Origin: Atrichornis clamosus
Taxonomy: Eukaryota > Chordata > Aves > Passeriformes > Menuridae
NCBI GenBank assembly: GCA_013400975.1
Contig: WBMZ01011601.1
Coordinates: 1-64,000 of the forward strand
Reading direction: 5' to 3'
Length of the DNA: 64,000 nucleotides
Positions 23,801-35,541 of this stretch are shown in pieces (within the stretch, counting starts at the first letter, position 1; every line of letters starts with the position of its first letter). A program made the translations under genes and the position numbers. The notes beneath the pieces are model-generated. The model ran no database searches and was not told the origin of the DNA. It saw only the letters and a program-made list of their open reading frames with translations.

Positions 23801-26496
23801 ACAGGTTTGTTTACATCACTGCAGAAATCGTGTACTTGTCTTGGGTTGTTTTTCTTGTTTTCCCTGAAATTCCCAAATCTCAATATGACACTGTTCTCAG
23901 AAGTTTGAGCAGGACTCCCAGCTATGTGTTGTTTCTAATGATTTGCACCCTTAAGAAATAATCAAAAACGGCATAGAAAATGTAAATGTGAGGAAATGGG
24001 ATGGGTATTCATTCAACCATGCAGCTGGAATTCAGAAACTGCTGTAATTGCACACAAATAACATCATTTGCCTCCCTCATAGATATTTTTGCTTATTCAC
24101 ATCACGTCTTTCTTTTTCAGGGGTTGTTACTGAAGTTCCTACACCCTGCAAGATGAAACAACCACTCTCTGCTGTTGACGTTAGCCTGGGTTGTTGAGTT
24201 GCCCTGGGATGGCAACACAAGGATTGGCATCCAGGGTGACATCACAGAGCACGGCACTCACTTCCCCGCACAAACTGCTGACCCAGGTGGGAACTCACAG
24301 TGCACTGGGTGCAATTGCAGAGGAAAAAACCCTGGAGCTGGGATTGTACTGCAGAAAACAGGAGAGAGGGAGAAATAGCACCACCATACTGTAAAAACTC
24401 TTTAACTAAAGAGAAACAACGGAAACAGCAAGGATATAATCAAGGTTTTTGCCACCAGAGTGGTAAACAAACTTAGCCCTCCATTACTGTCTCTTGGGTA
24501 TGTTCTTCTTTTGCTAGATTTTGTAGAAACATGCTTCCTCATCTGACAAGGTTATCTTAATGAGAGGTTACTCCTGGCTATTCTCTCTTAACAACTATTC
24601 TCTCCCAAGATTTAGGAGGTGCCTGTGTGAAAATCCTCATTACCTATGTGCAGACACAGGAAGTTCTCAGCTGCTGAACTACCAATGCATAGGCTCCAGG
24701 AAAGCCTGCTAGCGAAGCTCTATGTACCAGCCCTCCCAGCCCTATTTTATTCCTCTGAACTCAACTATTTCAGCAAAGTACATGAAATAATGAGCAGCAC
24801 ATATTTCCCTGAACAAGAATCGAATGCAGAAAAGAAACTATTTGCATATTAGAAATCCTGTTCTGTAGAAGATCTGTATGTGCCAGGAAAATGGAACATA
24901 TGTGCTGAATGAATATAGGCAAAGCTAAACCTTTGCTGTGCTGCTTATGAAAAATCACATTTACTACACTGGACTGACACCGACATGGGCTTTTCATCAG
25001 CATTTCATCAAAATTGAACCAATATGAAATACAAACACCGATACAGCATTCATGGTTTAACATACTTCACCAGATTTTGGAAAAGGACCTTGCTGAAGCT
25101 GAACACCTGCTCTCAAGTACACGAGACCCTTCTCCAAATATCCAAACAAGGCCTGGCAGGACAGAAGACAGTATGTGGAAACAGGTTAGTTGAACAAGGA
25201 ACACCTGCACCACCAAGGTACAGGCAGCCCACAGCAGCCATCCTGCTCTGCTCACTTATGGGAGATCCCTTGGAAGTTGTCAGGCCCAGGAGATGGCTGT
25301 GCTTGTGGTGCAGAACTCTGCAAGAGCCATTTCAAAAAATAACACAGAATTGTAGTGGGAGATTACAGGAAGAAACAGAAAGGAATACAGATATCTGGTA
25401 GAGTTCAGGATACTTCAAAAACATCAAAGTTGTCAAAAGGACAAGTTCTTCCCCAACTTCACCTCAAAGGAAGGCCCAGACCCTTTCCCTACTAGAGTTG
25501 GTAGGCAGTGAACATGTATTTTCTTTCAGTACTTTGCTGCCTGGTGGTGGTAACTCCCTTGGAAAAGCTGTATGCCAAATCCTTTTTGGCAGCTGCAACA
25601 CACCAGTGGAAAGGATTTGTTACAAAATGTAGTCTGACCCAAATGAAATGAAGAGGGGTACTTCTGCTTTGGAAAAATAGGGTACTGGTCACTGACAGAG
25701 GAGGAGGTGCTGCAAGCACAACACACTATAACACTTCAACATTAAGTACTTCAGACATTGTGTTCTCATTCCAGGACTCCTTGCTGACAGTCAGACATTC
25801 ACTTGTTCAATTTAAAACAGCATGGAAACACCCTCAGCCATGGGCTGCTCAACAGTGTTGGTCTTACTTTAATACTGTACTTCTGAGCTTTTTGGTATCA
25901 GACACCTGGATGGATACTTGGTTATTCAAATACATGGCTGATATACTGCTAATGTCCAATAAAAGCAGTACGATATTCTTCAACTTTCTGTTCTACCACA
26001 GACACTGCCATTGAGCTTCTGCCTTTTAAACATATCACTTTTCAGGAAAACGTCACAAGGATTGTACTTCTGCAGTTTCAACTCTGTTGGCACACACGAA
26101 CAATTTCTTTATTGTTTTCAGATTTATTTTTTAAATGGTTTTAGTAAGCACACACAAAAAAAAGAATCAAAAAGTGAAATTGAGCTCACTCCATGATACT
26201 CTTATTTCAGTATTGTACGGTTTATATGAATCAGCCTGTTCAGAGCAAAAGATGTCACAGGGAAGCTGAGATAAAAACCAGTTTTTGCTATTAATCTCCC
26301 ACTCAATTTTCTAGTGGAGCCATTCCAGTATCTACAAACACATAAAAATTTTGTATTGTCTATGATTAGACTTGCTAATCAAGCTGTATCTTTACCCCAA
26401 AGCATATTTACCAGCAATGATAAGGCTCTTTCGTAAGTTATGCCATTGTCATTGAGAAAACTGAGAAGTTACTTCACCCCAGGTAGCATTTACTTC
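20858..26496. other. Non-coding stretch
   Basis: No gene recognised. The DNA becomes more AT-rich towards 24 kb. Frames of 60-125 codons exist on both strands (for example 25024-25401 +) with no known motif. No mobile element apart from the adjoining CR1 was identified. Confidence 0.5.
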
Positions 26497-26805
26497 CGGA
26501 CGGAGTAAATCTTCTGTTCCGCAATTATCTGGGCTGACTAGAACACACGCTAACCTCCAGGCAACCCTCAAGAACCTGCTTTTTCTCACTCTTCCCCGCC
26601 ACCTCTGCCAATACAGGTGCAGAAGGAATATCTAATCCTGAGATACTCAACTGTGTATGTTTTGCTCACAGGTCACAGACACGTACTATCTCCTATGTTC
26701 CTGCTGCAAATCTTGTCCTTCGCACTATTCTCCTGGCATGGCTGGCTGTTCCACTTGTGAGAGGAAAATATCGTGCCTGAATGTCTTGGCAAAAGTATTT
26801 GGCCG
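26497..26805. other. CpG-enriched patch with overlapping open frames
   Basis: Nine CpGs in about 310 bp within AT-rich DNA. On the plus strand an acceptor-like TTTTGCTCACAG (to 26671) precedes two open frames. One reads into a Cys-rich peptide (beginning VTDTYYLLCSCCKSC). The other gives a hydrophobic stretch (LVLRTILLAWLAVPLV) ending at a TGA near 26780. Neither matches a family I recognise and they cannot both be real. The patch may be a diverged exon, a pseudogene fragment or a regulatory element. Confidence 0.25.
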
Positions 26806-28399
26806 ATACTGGAAACATTTAACCAGTGGTAAGAATGAATGTATTCTCACAGGGTGTACAGAAGCATCAGAACTCAGAAGGTACTGAAATAAACAATACA
26901 TTTCTTTAACTCACCCCAAAAGAGAAACAATAGCTACAGGAATTGTTACAGTAGGAGCAGCAGGTTCTGTAACCAGAGTAAGACAAATCACTGCCAAAAA
27001 AGAGTAAATCTACTACTGTATTACATGTGGTCGCAGACTTGCAAGCCTTTTTAAAAAATAAAATCTCCATGTTATGTGCATGAAATTGCAGCTGTTGATG
27101 AAGTCAAAGCTATCCACGGGCACTAATTTATTTACAAATGATGACAGATTTTCTTTTTCCATTACTTTCTCCTTGTAACAACAAGCCCCAGTTCTTGTTA
27201 ATGTTTGGATCAGCCATCAGAGACAGGCACTGTAAGTCTGTAATATTTACAGTATTTTAATGCTTTATGACTCAGGAATCATGAAAAAAAATGAGTATTT
27301 TTAAAATTCATACTGTAGTCCTAAGACACTGAAGGATTTCTGATTAGTTGAACAACTGTCTTGCTCTGCATTGTTCACACAGTTCTTAAAACCACCTGTA
27401 GAAGATGTGAAATCCTAGCCTAGGGGCTAAAGGAGGCCACACCTCATCCATAAAAATGGAGACTCAGATCAGAATATTGCTAGGGCATCTACTAAGAAAC
27501 TCAGCAGTAATTTATAAACTCATTGACATGGCTATATAGAAATATTTCTAGTTTGTCAGAATAAATCCTACTATTCATCACTAGCATAGTTATAGCCTAC
27601 ATCAATCATCTGCACTTCAGTCACCTTGCTCATTCTCATACTATGCTGATTCAGCTTTAAATTTTATTTCACTGATAGGAATCTTTCACAAAGGTCACAA
27701 ACACGCCCTCAATGTAAGGAGAGTGGTTCTGTCTAATGGATCCTCAGTTACTACTCCTCTAGTTAACCTCGTTTCAAGTCAAATTAACTACATCCCACAA
27801 AAATTAGTATCCTCGTCCTTTGGATTTATACTGGAAATAATCACCAATACTCATAAGGCTCGTATAGAAGAAATTAGATTGAAATAATATCAGTAGCACT
27901 AAATTTTCTCAATGCTTAATTTCTAAGACCCTCATTTAGTGTCTTTAATTTGTGCTCCAAATTTGGAGCTGAAGAGTTCTGAGGGTCTGTTCTGCTTGGT
28001 GGGAGTGACTGGGGTTACTGAAAATGCAATTTTGTGACTCAAGTTTTGTAGCACATAACAATTCAGTATAGGACCGTCATGTTTTATGTATCAAATTCCA
28101 ATCCAGATCAGAAATTACAAACCCCTATGATGTATTGCTGTTGTTTTACATGTGTTATATATGAACACCTCAAAACTTCTTTCCTCTCCAATTTGCAGCC
28201 CTAGGTAATCATACGAGATTCACAAGAGCTGAGCTCAGCCCAGCACCAGCTCCAAGATGAAAAGGCGATGTAAAGTTTAGCCCAAAGTTCACATTACAGA
28301 CATTTTAATAAGTAAAACAAAAGCATATAGTAAACATTTTTGAAACAGGTGATGTGTTTACATCCAAGCACTTGAGTAAGAGTGACAAATGTTGCCACC
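26806..28399. other. AT-rich non-coding stretch
   Basis: No supported gene, repeat family or RNA. Short frames only. Confidence 0.55.
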
Positions 28400-28573
28400 T
28401 CATGGACAGGTGCAGGGTTTGATCCAGCTCAGCGGTAGGAAGGAAAACAGATCACGGAGATGACTCATCGCTGCCCTTCCACACTCCCCTGAGGGAGGAA
28501 GCCAGAGCTTGGCCAGAAAGATGCTTTTGTCACTTGGGTCTGAATCCAGAAGTATGGCTATGCATCCACAACT

Positions 28574-28654
28574 GAGAGGAAAAAAAAAGAAAAAAGAAAA
28601 CATAAAAACAAAGAAAGAAAAAAATAAATTAAAAAGAAACAAAAAGGAGAAAAA
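28574..28654. repeat. A-rich (purine) low-complexity tract
   Basis: About 80 bases almost entirely A with scattered G, such as AAAAAAAAGAAAAAAGAAAA. Read on the minus strand it is a long polypyrimidine tract ending in CCTCTCAG at 28572, which is an ideal splice-acceptor context. The 57-codon frame that follows (28571 down to 28400, minus) has no recognisable domain. Confidence 0.7.
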
Positions 28655-31265
28655 GCTACCTATGTTCAGGGTATTTGACCATTTCTAGTATCAGAGCAAG
28701 GGGAGAAGACTGATTATTTTTCTTTGAAAAAAACTCATAATGTGCAACATAGGACCTGCCTGGTCTTCTACTGTCAAACAATCAAAGGTGAGCACTCAAG
28801 AGTAAAACATCTGAGTAACAGGCTGTGGGGCCTGGAGTTTTCAAGAGGGTGAGAGAAATCTTCAGATTCATTAAGACAATAATCCCTAACTGGACTAGGG
28901 GATTTTAATGCTCCATATGTTGAGAATCTTCTACTTGTAAAGTGCAATTGTAGTGTATTCCATCAGGTATTTCCAAAGATAAAGTTTTACGTTATAATAC
29001 AATATTGATTATTTACTATTCCACCTCTTTTGGGGGATTGCTGCAGAAATACTTGTCACCTGTTGAATTTTTCCCTTTCTGATGAAAAGGCAGCTGTGCC
29101 ATCCTCCTCTACAGGACAGGGACTGTTACAAAAGACATTACATGGTGTGTATCTTAAAGTACGTTCCTTCCACATGGCACTTTAATTAGCACTTAATGTA
29201 ATTGGATGAGTATAAAAGGACTATAAAATATTGAAGCAAAGATAAAATATTTGAAGTTTAACATAGGGATAGAACTTTGAGAATCAATGATTGTTTTTAA
29301 AAATAGAGCTTCATAAAAATAGATTCGTAGTCAACATTTATGAATGGTCTGAAAAAAGACAGTATGGTGACTAATTGGGAGTTTCCTATCATCTTGATCT
29401 CCATATAACAGGGTAACAGTCTGCCTACATACTACTGAAGAGAAAGAAGAATTTGTACCAGCTTGATTTTTAAATATGTTCTTATGTTTATTATACTTTG
29501 CTACTCCACTCTCCTAAAATGGTGGCCTCAGGAAAAGCTGCTTTGGCAGGCAATTGCAAAGATTCCTGTGGAGAGGAAGTGAAAAGACTGGGCATACAAA
29601 CAACGGCTGCTGCCATGTTCAAAGCACTGGGGAGAGTTCATAGAGCAAAATGCAGTCCTAAGTAAATGGGTTTCAGGCAATTTCAGTGTTAAGATAACAT
29701 CATTAAGAGTAGAACAGATTGTGCTCAAACCCTGCTGTTTATAATTAACACATTGCTTCCAAATACTCCAGGGTCCCTGGTAAATAGTCCTCTGCTCAGA
29801 TCCACCCAGACCAATCAGAGTATTTTCATCAGGTTCCATGCTGGGCCAGCACCTGTTTGGACAAATCCAAAAGAGCCAAAATACTCTTCTTTCTGGCCAG
29901 CTAAGTAGAGAGATGAACACAGCTTGCCTTAGTCATTGTCACAGTGTCCATATGGCTGTGAAGCTTGTTTTCACAAGAAATCGTACAAGTACTTTATTAT
30001 GTCGAAGTTCACGGTCCTATAAACAAAAACACAGTATATTAGAGCAATCATCCTAACAGTGCTAAGACTTTAACCTGTTTGGAGACAGCACATGCGGGAC
30101 GTTCTGCACAACCAAAATCAAGCAATATCCCCAAAAGAAATGCAAGCAAGGATTAATGAATTTTTTATTTCCATCATTATTTACAGTACTTATCTTCTGA
30201 TTATTTAAACTTTGCAAGATTCTAAAAAAGAAATAAAGCAACTTTCTAGTAAAGAAAGAAAGATTCTTATTTCAATCATTAAACAGTAAAAATATATCAA
30301 TGTCAATAAGACGGTATTTTCAGATGGCAAACTTGATATTCTGGTTGGTGATGCAAAGCAACAACCTTTTATGCTATTGAATGTTTTGTTCATCTCCCAA
30401 ACCACCTGTTTTAGCATGTACTACGTAAGTCCTTCATCTGTACTCATTTGCAGTCTGCGTTCTTTCAGTCTTGACAGTAGTTGACCCCTGTTCATAGCTA
30501 AATTTGAAAAATCCAAGAATGCCACTCAATGGGATAGAAGATTTTAATGTACACTTTTGTACTTTAATGGCAGGCAAAATGAAACAGCAGTAGAATAAAA
30601 CATATAATTATTTTTTTTGTCTCTAAACTCTTTCTTCTATACAATCTAATACTCAGACTTTAGGGTTTACTGTTTGAATAAATAATGCAAATTACTGCAT
30701 ATAATGACAAGTATAAAATTAAAAGGGCTTTTTTTCAATGATGCAAAAATAACTGCTAACAATACTAAGTGAGATTAGCTAGCTGAATTCTTATTTGTTG
30801 GACTACAATCATTTAATATTCTCTGTTCATGCATCAGCCTGTAACCCACTTTTCAAAAACTTTCTGGAAAACATCGTACTAGACAGAGAAAAAGTTTAGA
30901 AATCCCCAAGATACATCACAGAAAATACTGTGTTGGAGTCTATTTAATAATCCAGTGACAAATTTAAAGATATTAACTGCCACTGTTAGACTTGCATGAT
31001 ATTGTGTCACTCAAAAGAAGTGATTTGGTTACAAGGCTTTCCACAAAAACAAAATCATACACACTAACAAAGGCTGACCTTATCAACTAAATGAAACAGA
31101 ATTGTCCTGTCATATAAACTGGGTTTATTACAGACTCTACTAAAAGATCCATTACATTCAACAAACATTAAGAGAGCCCTACTTCAGCTAGAGAAAATTT
31201 ATGAACTTAACATCTGAAATTCTTAAACCAGAAATTATTTCTAACAAAGAAACATCTAACTTTAC
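28655..31265. other. AT-rich non-coding stretch
   Basis: No supported gene. A 130-codon minus frame (29528-29920) overlaps a 48-codon plus frame (29519-29665); neither resembles a known protein. Confidence 0.5.
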
Positions 31266-31370
31266 CTTCAGCTAATTGTTTAACTACTATGTGGTAAAAA
31301 AATATAGAAATGTTTCCACAAATACTGAGTACATGCCACAGAACAGAGCCAGACATGAGGTTCTGTGGTA
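31266..31370 (-). CDS. Candidate internal exon of an unrecognised minus-strand gene
   Basis: A 105-bp interval open in one frame (2 + 34 codons + 1 base). It is bounded by an excellent acceptor (CAGTCTCTCTCTTTAG just upstream, in minus orientation) and a good donor (GCTGAAG/GTAAAG). The peptide starts PQNLMSGSVLWHVLS and contains FFYHIVVKQLAE; it is hydrophobic and helix-like. I recognise no family. Both flanking introns would be phase 1, so the exon is symmetric. Such matches arise by chance in AT-rich introns, and the phase does not join directly to the candidate at 33558-33670, so an extra exon would be needed. Confidence 0.2.
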
Positions 31371-32216
31371 CTAAAGAGAGAGACTGTGCACTGTCAGTAG
31401 TTATTATCACACTAAAAGCCACCAGGAAGAGACACAAGTTTTTTACTCTTTTCCAAAAACAGGTGGCTTTTTTTTTTTAATGTGAACTTCACTTTTGCTT
31501 AAAAAATACAAAAAATGAAATGACAATCTGAACAGGTTGAAGAGGGGTGGGGAGGGAAAGAGCATCCTTTTCTGTCCCACTCTTTGTACTCCTCAGCCTT
31601 CCACTAAGAAATATGCTGGAGTAGCAAGGCTGAGATAGTAACAAGGCTGAGGCATCTGAAGATTTTAGTGACTGTCAAACTTTAGTACTATTACAGTAAC
31701 AGAGAAAGAAGAATCAGAAAATGGGCTGCTTACTTGGTATGTATTTTGGTTGAAATTGCAAAGTAGTTCCTTCTGTGTGAAAAATATACCATCTCCCATG
31801 AGTGGTTAAAAACCTACAGGCAGCTGCAAGACTATTGCACAGATAGAAAATGAAACTTCTTAAAGCATAGAAGATCTTGCCTTCACCCTATAGTTAGTAG
31901 CCCCATGGAGAGAAGAGGGAAGCCCATTTATCATGACTTCATGAAACCTTGTATTTTTAGGGATCATCCTCCTTAAAGATTCAATAAATACTGTGGGCTA
32001 AAAAATGTACTTTAATAGAAATTGTAACAAAGGAACAAAACAAGATAAAAAAAAGGGGGAAACAAGAAAAGCAAAACAGGCCAACTTTAAAATCTACCAG
32101 GCCATTTAAATGGCCCTATCTAGGCAGCATATAAACACCTGAAAAGTACTTGGAGGGGGAGAAAAAAAAGAACTGCTTCCTTCCTTGTAACATGTAGAAG
32201 CCAGTTTGGATATATC
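31371..32216. other. AT-rich non-coding stretch
   Basis: Short T and A homopolymers (for example 31472-31480) and no supported gene or repeat. Confidence 0.5.
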
Positions 32217-32252
32217 TGTGTGTGTATATACATACACATATACACACATACA
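32217..32252. repeat. TG/TA/CA microsatellite with a hairpin
   Basis: Alternating purine-pyrimidine DNA. The arms TGTGTGTATAT (32219-32229) and ATATACACACA (32238-32248) are perfectly complementary around an 8-base loop. It is likely length-variable and could adopt Z-form or cruciform structure. The peptide it yields (His-Thr-His repeats) is meaningless. Confidence 0.8.
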
Positions 32253-32845
32253 CCAGACCTAAAGGAAAGCCAGCCAAAACACTATCCTATGCACTGAGGT
32301 TTGAAGTGACAACTACTTTCTCCAGTAAGCATGAGCTGCATAGCACAAGTTTTGGTCCTGTTTTCTGGCCATGTCTACCTTCCAGCAACTATAATGAAGT
32401 CACTGAAACTTCTAAGGATGTTAAAGTTGCAAGGAAAGGGCTGTCATTTCAACTACCCTAATTCAAGGATACATACAATGTGTAACTGTATACACAATGA
32501 TCCATGTTGCTGAGCAGATGGTCTGCTGTACTTGATATCAGGGAGAGCTTTTTCAGGGCATCATTCCCAAGTGACTTTATTGCTGGGAATAGCAAATTGA
32601 CATAGCAAAGCTGTGGAGGCCCTGGCAGTGTGGTCCAGCCAGACGAAGTTTCATTTTATGGCCTGTCCAACTGAAAACTGAAATTAGTGTATCTGCAGCA
32701 TTTACTGACAAGGCTACTGGACATTTAACAGCTCAGGAGAGCAACATGTGCACTGAGATTATGGCATCCAGTCTACACCACAGGTTCCTCTGAAGTTCCA
32801 CATTACACAGAAGAGTTGGCCTTGAGAATGTTTCTCTTTGGCATG

Positions 32846-33118
32846 TCATTTCTGGGCTCTGTTCTGGTTATACACTGTTTGTCCAAGACTTGCTAATAAG
32901 CTGGCTACAGCAACAGGTGTGAGGTCATGCTGGTGACATTTGATAAATGTGAGACATAGGCCTGATAGTTGCCTACCTATTGCATGTATTTCTGTTTGTA
33001 AATTATCACCATCTCTCCTGATGGACCTGGAACTGTTCTCAGACTTAAAGACTGAAGGCTTTGAATGACCAAAGCCATTTATGTACCTACATTCATTTAC
33101 TGAATTAGCTTGTAGTAA
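32846..33118 (-). other. 90-codon open frame without methionine
   Basis: A stop-to-stop frame on the minus strand containing GRQLSGLCLTFIKCHQHDL and TPVAVASLLASLGQ. It lacks any ATG, so if real it must be part of an exon. A weak acceptor (AATGTAG/GTACAT, junction at 33086) would give intron phase 2, matching the phase left by the candidate exon at 33558-33670; the frame then ends at a TGA at 32846-32848. No family recognised. A frame of this length is expected by chance many times in 64 kb. Confidence 0.15.
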
Positions 33119-33557
33119 TTACAGATCATAGAAGATATGGAAGATGTGGAAGAATTCTTATAACCTATGTAATTTTTATATCATATGCACAACATTGTTA
33201 AGAATGAAATATAATTTCAGATTCAAGTACCATAATGTGCTTTTTGGTAATGAAATGGACTGACATTTTAGAGCAGTATTTTCATGTGAAGTCCCTGACC
33301 TTTATTAAGCACAAAGACAGTATGTTACTATAACAAATACTGCCACAGTAACATAAATTTTTTTCAAAACAGGATTTGACTATACTTACCTCAAGTACAA
33401 CACTTCTCCTAAATAAGATTACTTATTCAGTCATTCTTAGAAAACATCCACAGATTTCTAATCTGGTCTGCGAAGAGCTATAGACTGAGCAAATACTTGG
33501 TTTGAAGTCTCTTTCAACTCAGCACATGGAACAGTAAACAAACTCTAATAGGCTCAC

Positions 33558-33670
33558 CGGGCAATAGCTCTGATGAAGTCCAGAGATACAGTACATTTGT
33601 ATCGTGGTCCGTCAAGCTGGTCGTTCTGGCCAACCACGGATAACAGCTGGAGTGTCACAAGAGAGGTGAT
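33558..33670 (-). CDS. Best candidate internal exon, unrecognised minus-strand gene
   Basis: A 113-bp interval flanked on the minus strand by a pyrimidine-rich acceptor (TGTCTGTTGTCCATAG) and a strong donor (GCCCG/GTGAGC). Only one frame is open across it. That frame is closed by an in-frame TAG at the acceptor and by TGA at the donor, the pattern of a genuine exon embedded in intron. It carries five CpGs, more than its AT-rich surroundings. The peptide runs from [18 protein letters not shown] to [12 protein letters not shown], alternating hydrophobic and polar residues as in a helical domain. The upstream intron would be phase 0 and the downstream intron phase 2. I do not recognise the protein. 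An overlapping plus-strand frame looks less natural (Trp/Ser-rich). Chance remains a real alternative. Confidence 0.35.
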
Positions 33671-35475
33671 CTATGGACAACAGACACTAGTAATGTGAGT
33701 CATTTTTGTTAAAATGAATAGCAGCGGCCAGTTCATTTATTTTTTGGTTTTTTGCATTTGGCATAATTCCCATATTTCTCTGGAAAGTCACTCCTACTTG
33801 TTCACTGATTTTCACATAATTCTGCAACTAGAAAAGCCAGGAATAGACATACATTTTGTCATTACATTTACAGCACAAGCAGTGAGAGGCAGGCTAAACC
33901 CTTCATCCTTCATATCCAGAGTTATCCTGGAGTTTTGATCAGAGGAACAGGAGTAATAGGCATGAGGCTCAACATTTTCCAAATCTCTGACAACCAGGAG
34001 AGACTAGGATTTTCTTCCTTTATCCCTGAAGACCGCCTCTTGAACTTCCACACTTTCAAAGTTGGATATTCTTGTGCCAGCTCATACCACATTTTGAACA
34101 GATGGATGTACCACTCTACTCCAGATAAAAAAGAATTTGAAGGTTGGAAAGGAAAGGCTGGATGATTGTATGCTTAAAAAGAGCAGGGCCGGAGTTGAGA
34201 GAAATTTGCCTACAAACACACATACAGTGTCTTGACAGAGCCATTGATTATTTCACCAAAATAGCAATGTACCAGCATAATTTTTCACTATCTTTGTTCC
34301 CCCAGTGATGGCTGCAGTACCACTGAAGTGCGGTCGTGGGATGTCACCATTCAGTACAGCCAGTACATTCTCACTCAGTTAGGAAGAAACACTGTGGTGA
34401 TTCCATTGTCTCCTTATCTCCCTCCAGATCCCAGGGAAAGAAAGAGGTAAAAGCAGAAAAGAAAATTTTTCCCTGGCCTTTACAATAGATACCACTGACA
34501 ATTCAGGGCAATGAGGTTACATTCTGTGTCAGGCTGGTATCTGACCACAGGTCTCATTTTCAAAAAACCAGCCAACCATGACCTACTTTGAGTAATGATA
34601 ATAGGACAGTAAGGAATTTCTTAAGAACAAATATATCAGGAAAGAAAGTGTCAGTTCAAATGTTCAAGGAAGCACATTGCTATAAAAAGCATCAGCAAGT
34701 TCTTACCACTATCAATAAAAAAAATAATCCTAACTCAGTAATAACCCCACTCTTCAGCTGAAAGTACACTTACTCTTCAAATTTGTGACAGTGCTTGTAG
34801 GAGGTAGGAATAATATAATATAAAAAAAATGACATCTACCTGTGGAGAACAGAAAAAAATACAGCACCCAAGAACAAGGCAATTTTTTTAACAGCCTGTG
34901 CTTAACTTTCTTTTATATGGCATGAGACAACAATAGTTTGGATGTCATAATTCTGCAGTCTTTGGAGTTTGGTTAAGGAATGCTGGCCAACACATAGTCA
35001 CAAAGACAAATTCCATTCACGTAATTTAGACCTACAAATTACATGATATTTCAAATTTTAGCATTGACAGCATTTAATAAAATTCAACTCAGTATATGGC
35101 AAATGGCTCAAATTCCAGTTCATGAATCACTTTGCACATATCACTGAATTGGGATAAACCTCAAAGTTGTTAGGAGCTTATTTTCTTAAAATACTCATTA
35201 GTTTGAGAGCACATTCTTCTCCATTCCTCATTCAACAAAGTCCTTACTCAGTCAGTGAAGAAGCATTATGGAGTAACCTGCTGTAACAACTGCACCCCGG
35301 AGCACCAATGCAGACAAATCACTTCTGCACTACACACTTGCAGCTGGTCTCACATCCAGAAATCACCAATGAAGGTATGGCAGGAGGGTTCCTTGAAGTT
35401 CCTAATGACCACAGCAAAAGTCGGTACAATTTGGAGTTGGACCCATCTCAGTTTTATGTGGGATGTAAAAGTGAC
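33671..35475. other. Non-coding or intronic stretch with competing frames
   Basis: Several stop-poor intervals lie on both strands: a minus frame of about 68 codons (roughly 34134 down to 33926) that is Trp/Lys-rich, and a plus interval 34306-34446 with acceptor TTGTTCCCCCAG and donor AG/GTAAAA. None can be tied to a known protein, and their phases do not form a consistent chain with the neighbours. Confidence 0.35.
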
Positions 35476-35541
35476 CTTGATGCTGCATTACAAACGCTCC
35501 AACAAATCGTACATTTTCTTTTCCAACTAGCACCGAATGCT
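35476..35541 (-). CDS. Candidate short exon, unrecognised minus-strand gene
   Basis: A 66-bp open interval between a moderate acceptor (GTCTGGTGTTACACACAG) and a donor (CATCAAG/GTCACT). It has three CpGs. The peptide reads HSVLVGKENVRFVGAFVMQH. It begins with two bases of a split codon and ends with one, so both flanking introns are phase 1. The upstream phase agrees with the candidate at 36000-36052. A plus-strand frame is also open here. Low confidence without a homologue. Confidence 0.2.

Noticed and set aside
28669..28693. A 25-bp minus-strand interval between a pyrimidine-rich acceptor and GTAGCT
   Set aside because: Too short and without support from neighbouring exons.
32217..32252. 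Coding potential (His-Thr repeat peptide) across the microsatellite
   Set aside because: Translation of a TG/CA repeat; no gene context.
33391..33409. Possible 19-bp minus-strand exon before a perfect GTAAGT donor
   Set aside because: All frames have stops just upstream, forcing a microexon whose phase fits neither neighbour.
34306..34446. Plus-strand 141-bp interval with acceptor TTGTTCCCCCAG and donor AG/GTAAAA
   Set aside because: Phase-compatible with an open plus interval ending at 33694, but that one overlaps the better minus-strand candidate at 33558-33670; neither peptide is recognisable, so I did not call a plus-strand gene.
34784..34849. Minus-strand interval between TTTTTTTCTGTTCTCCACAG and GTAAGTG
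   Set aside because: Splice signals are strong, but the interval is T-rich low complexity and its peptide is implausible.
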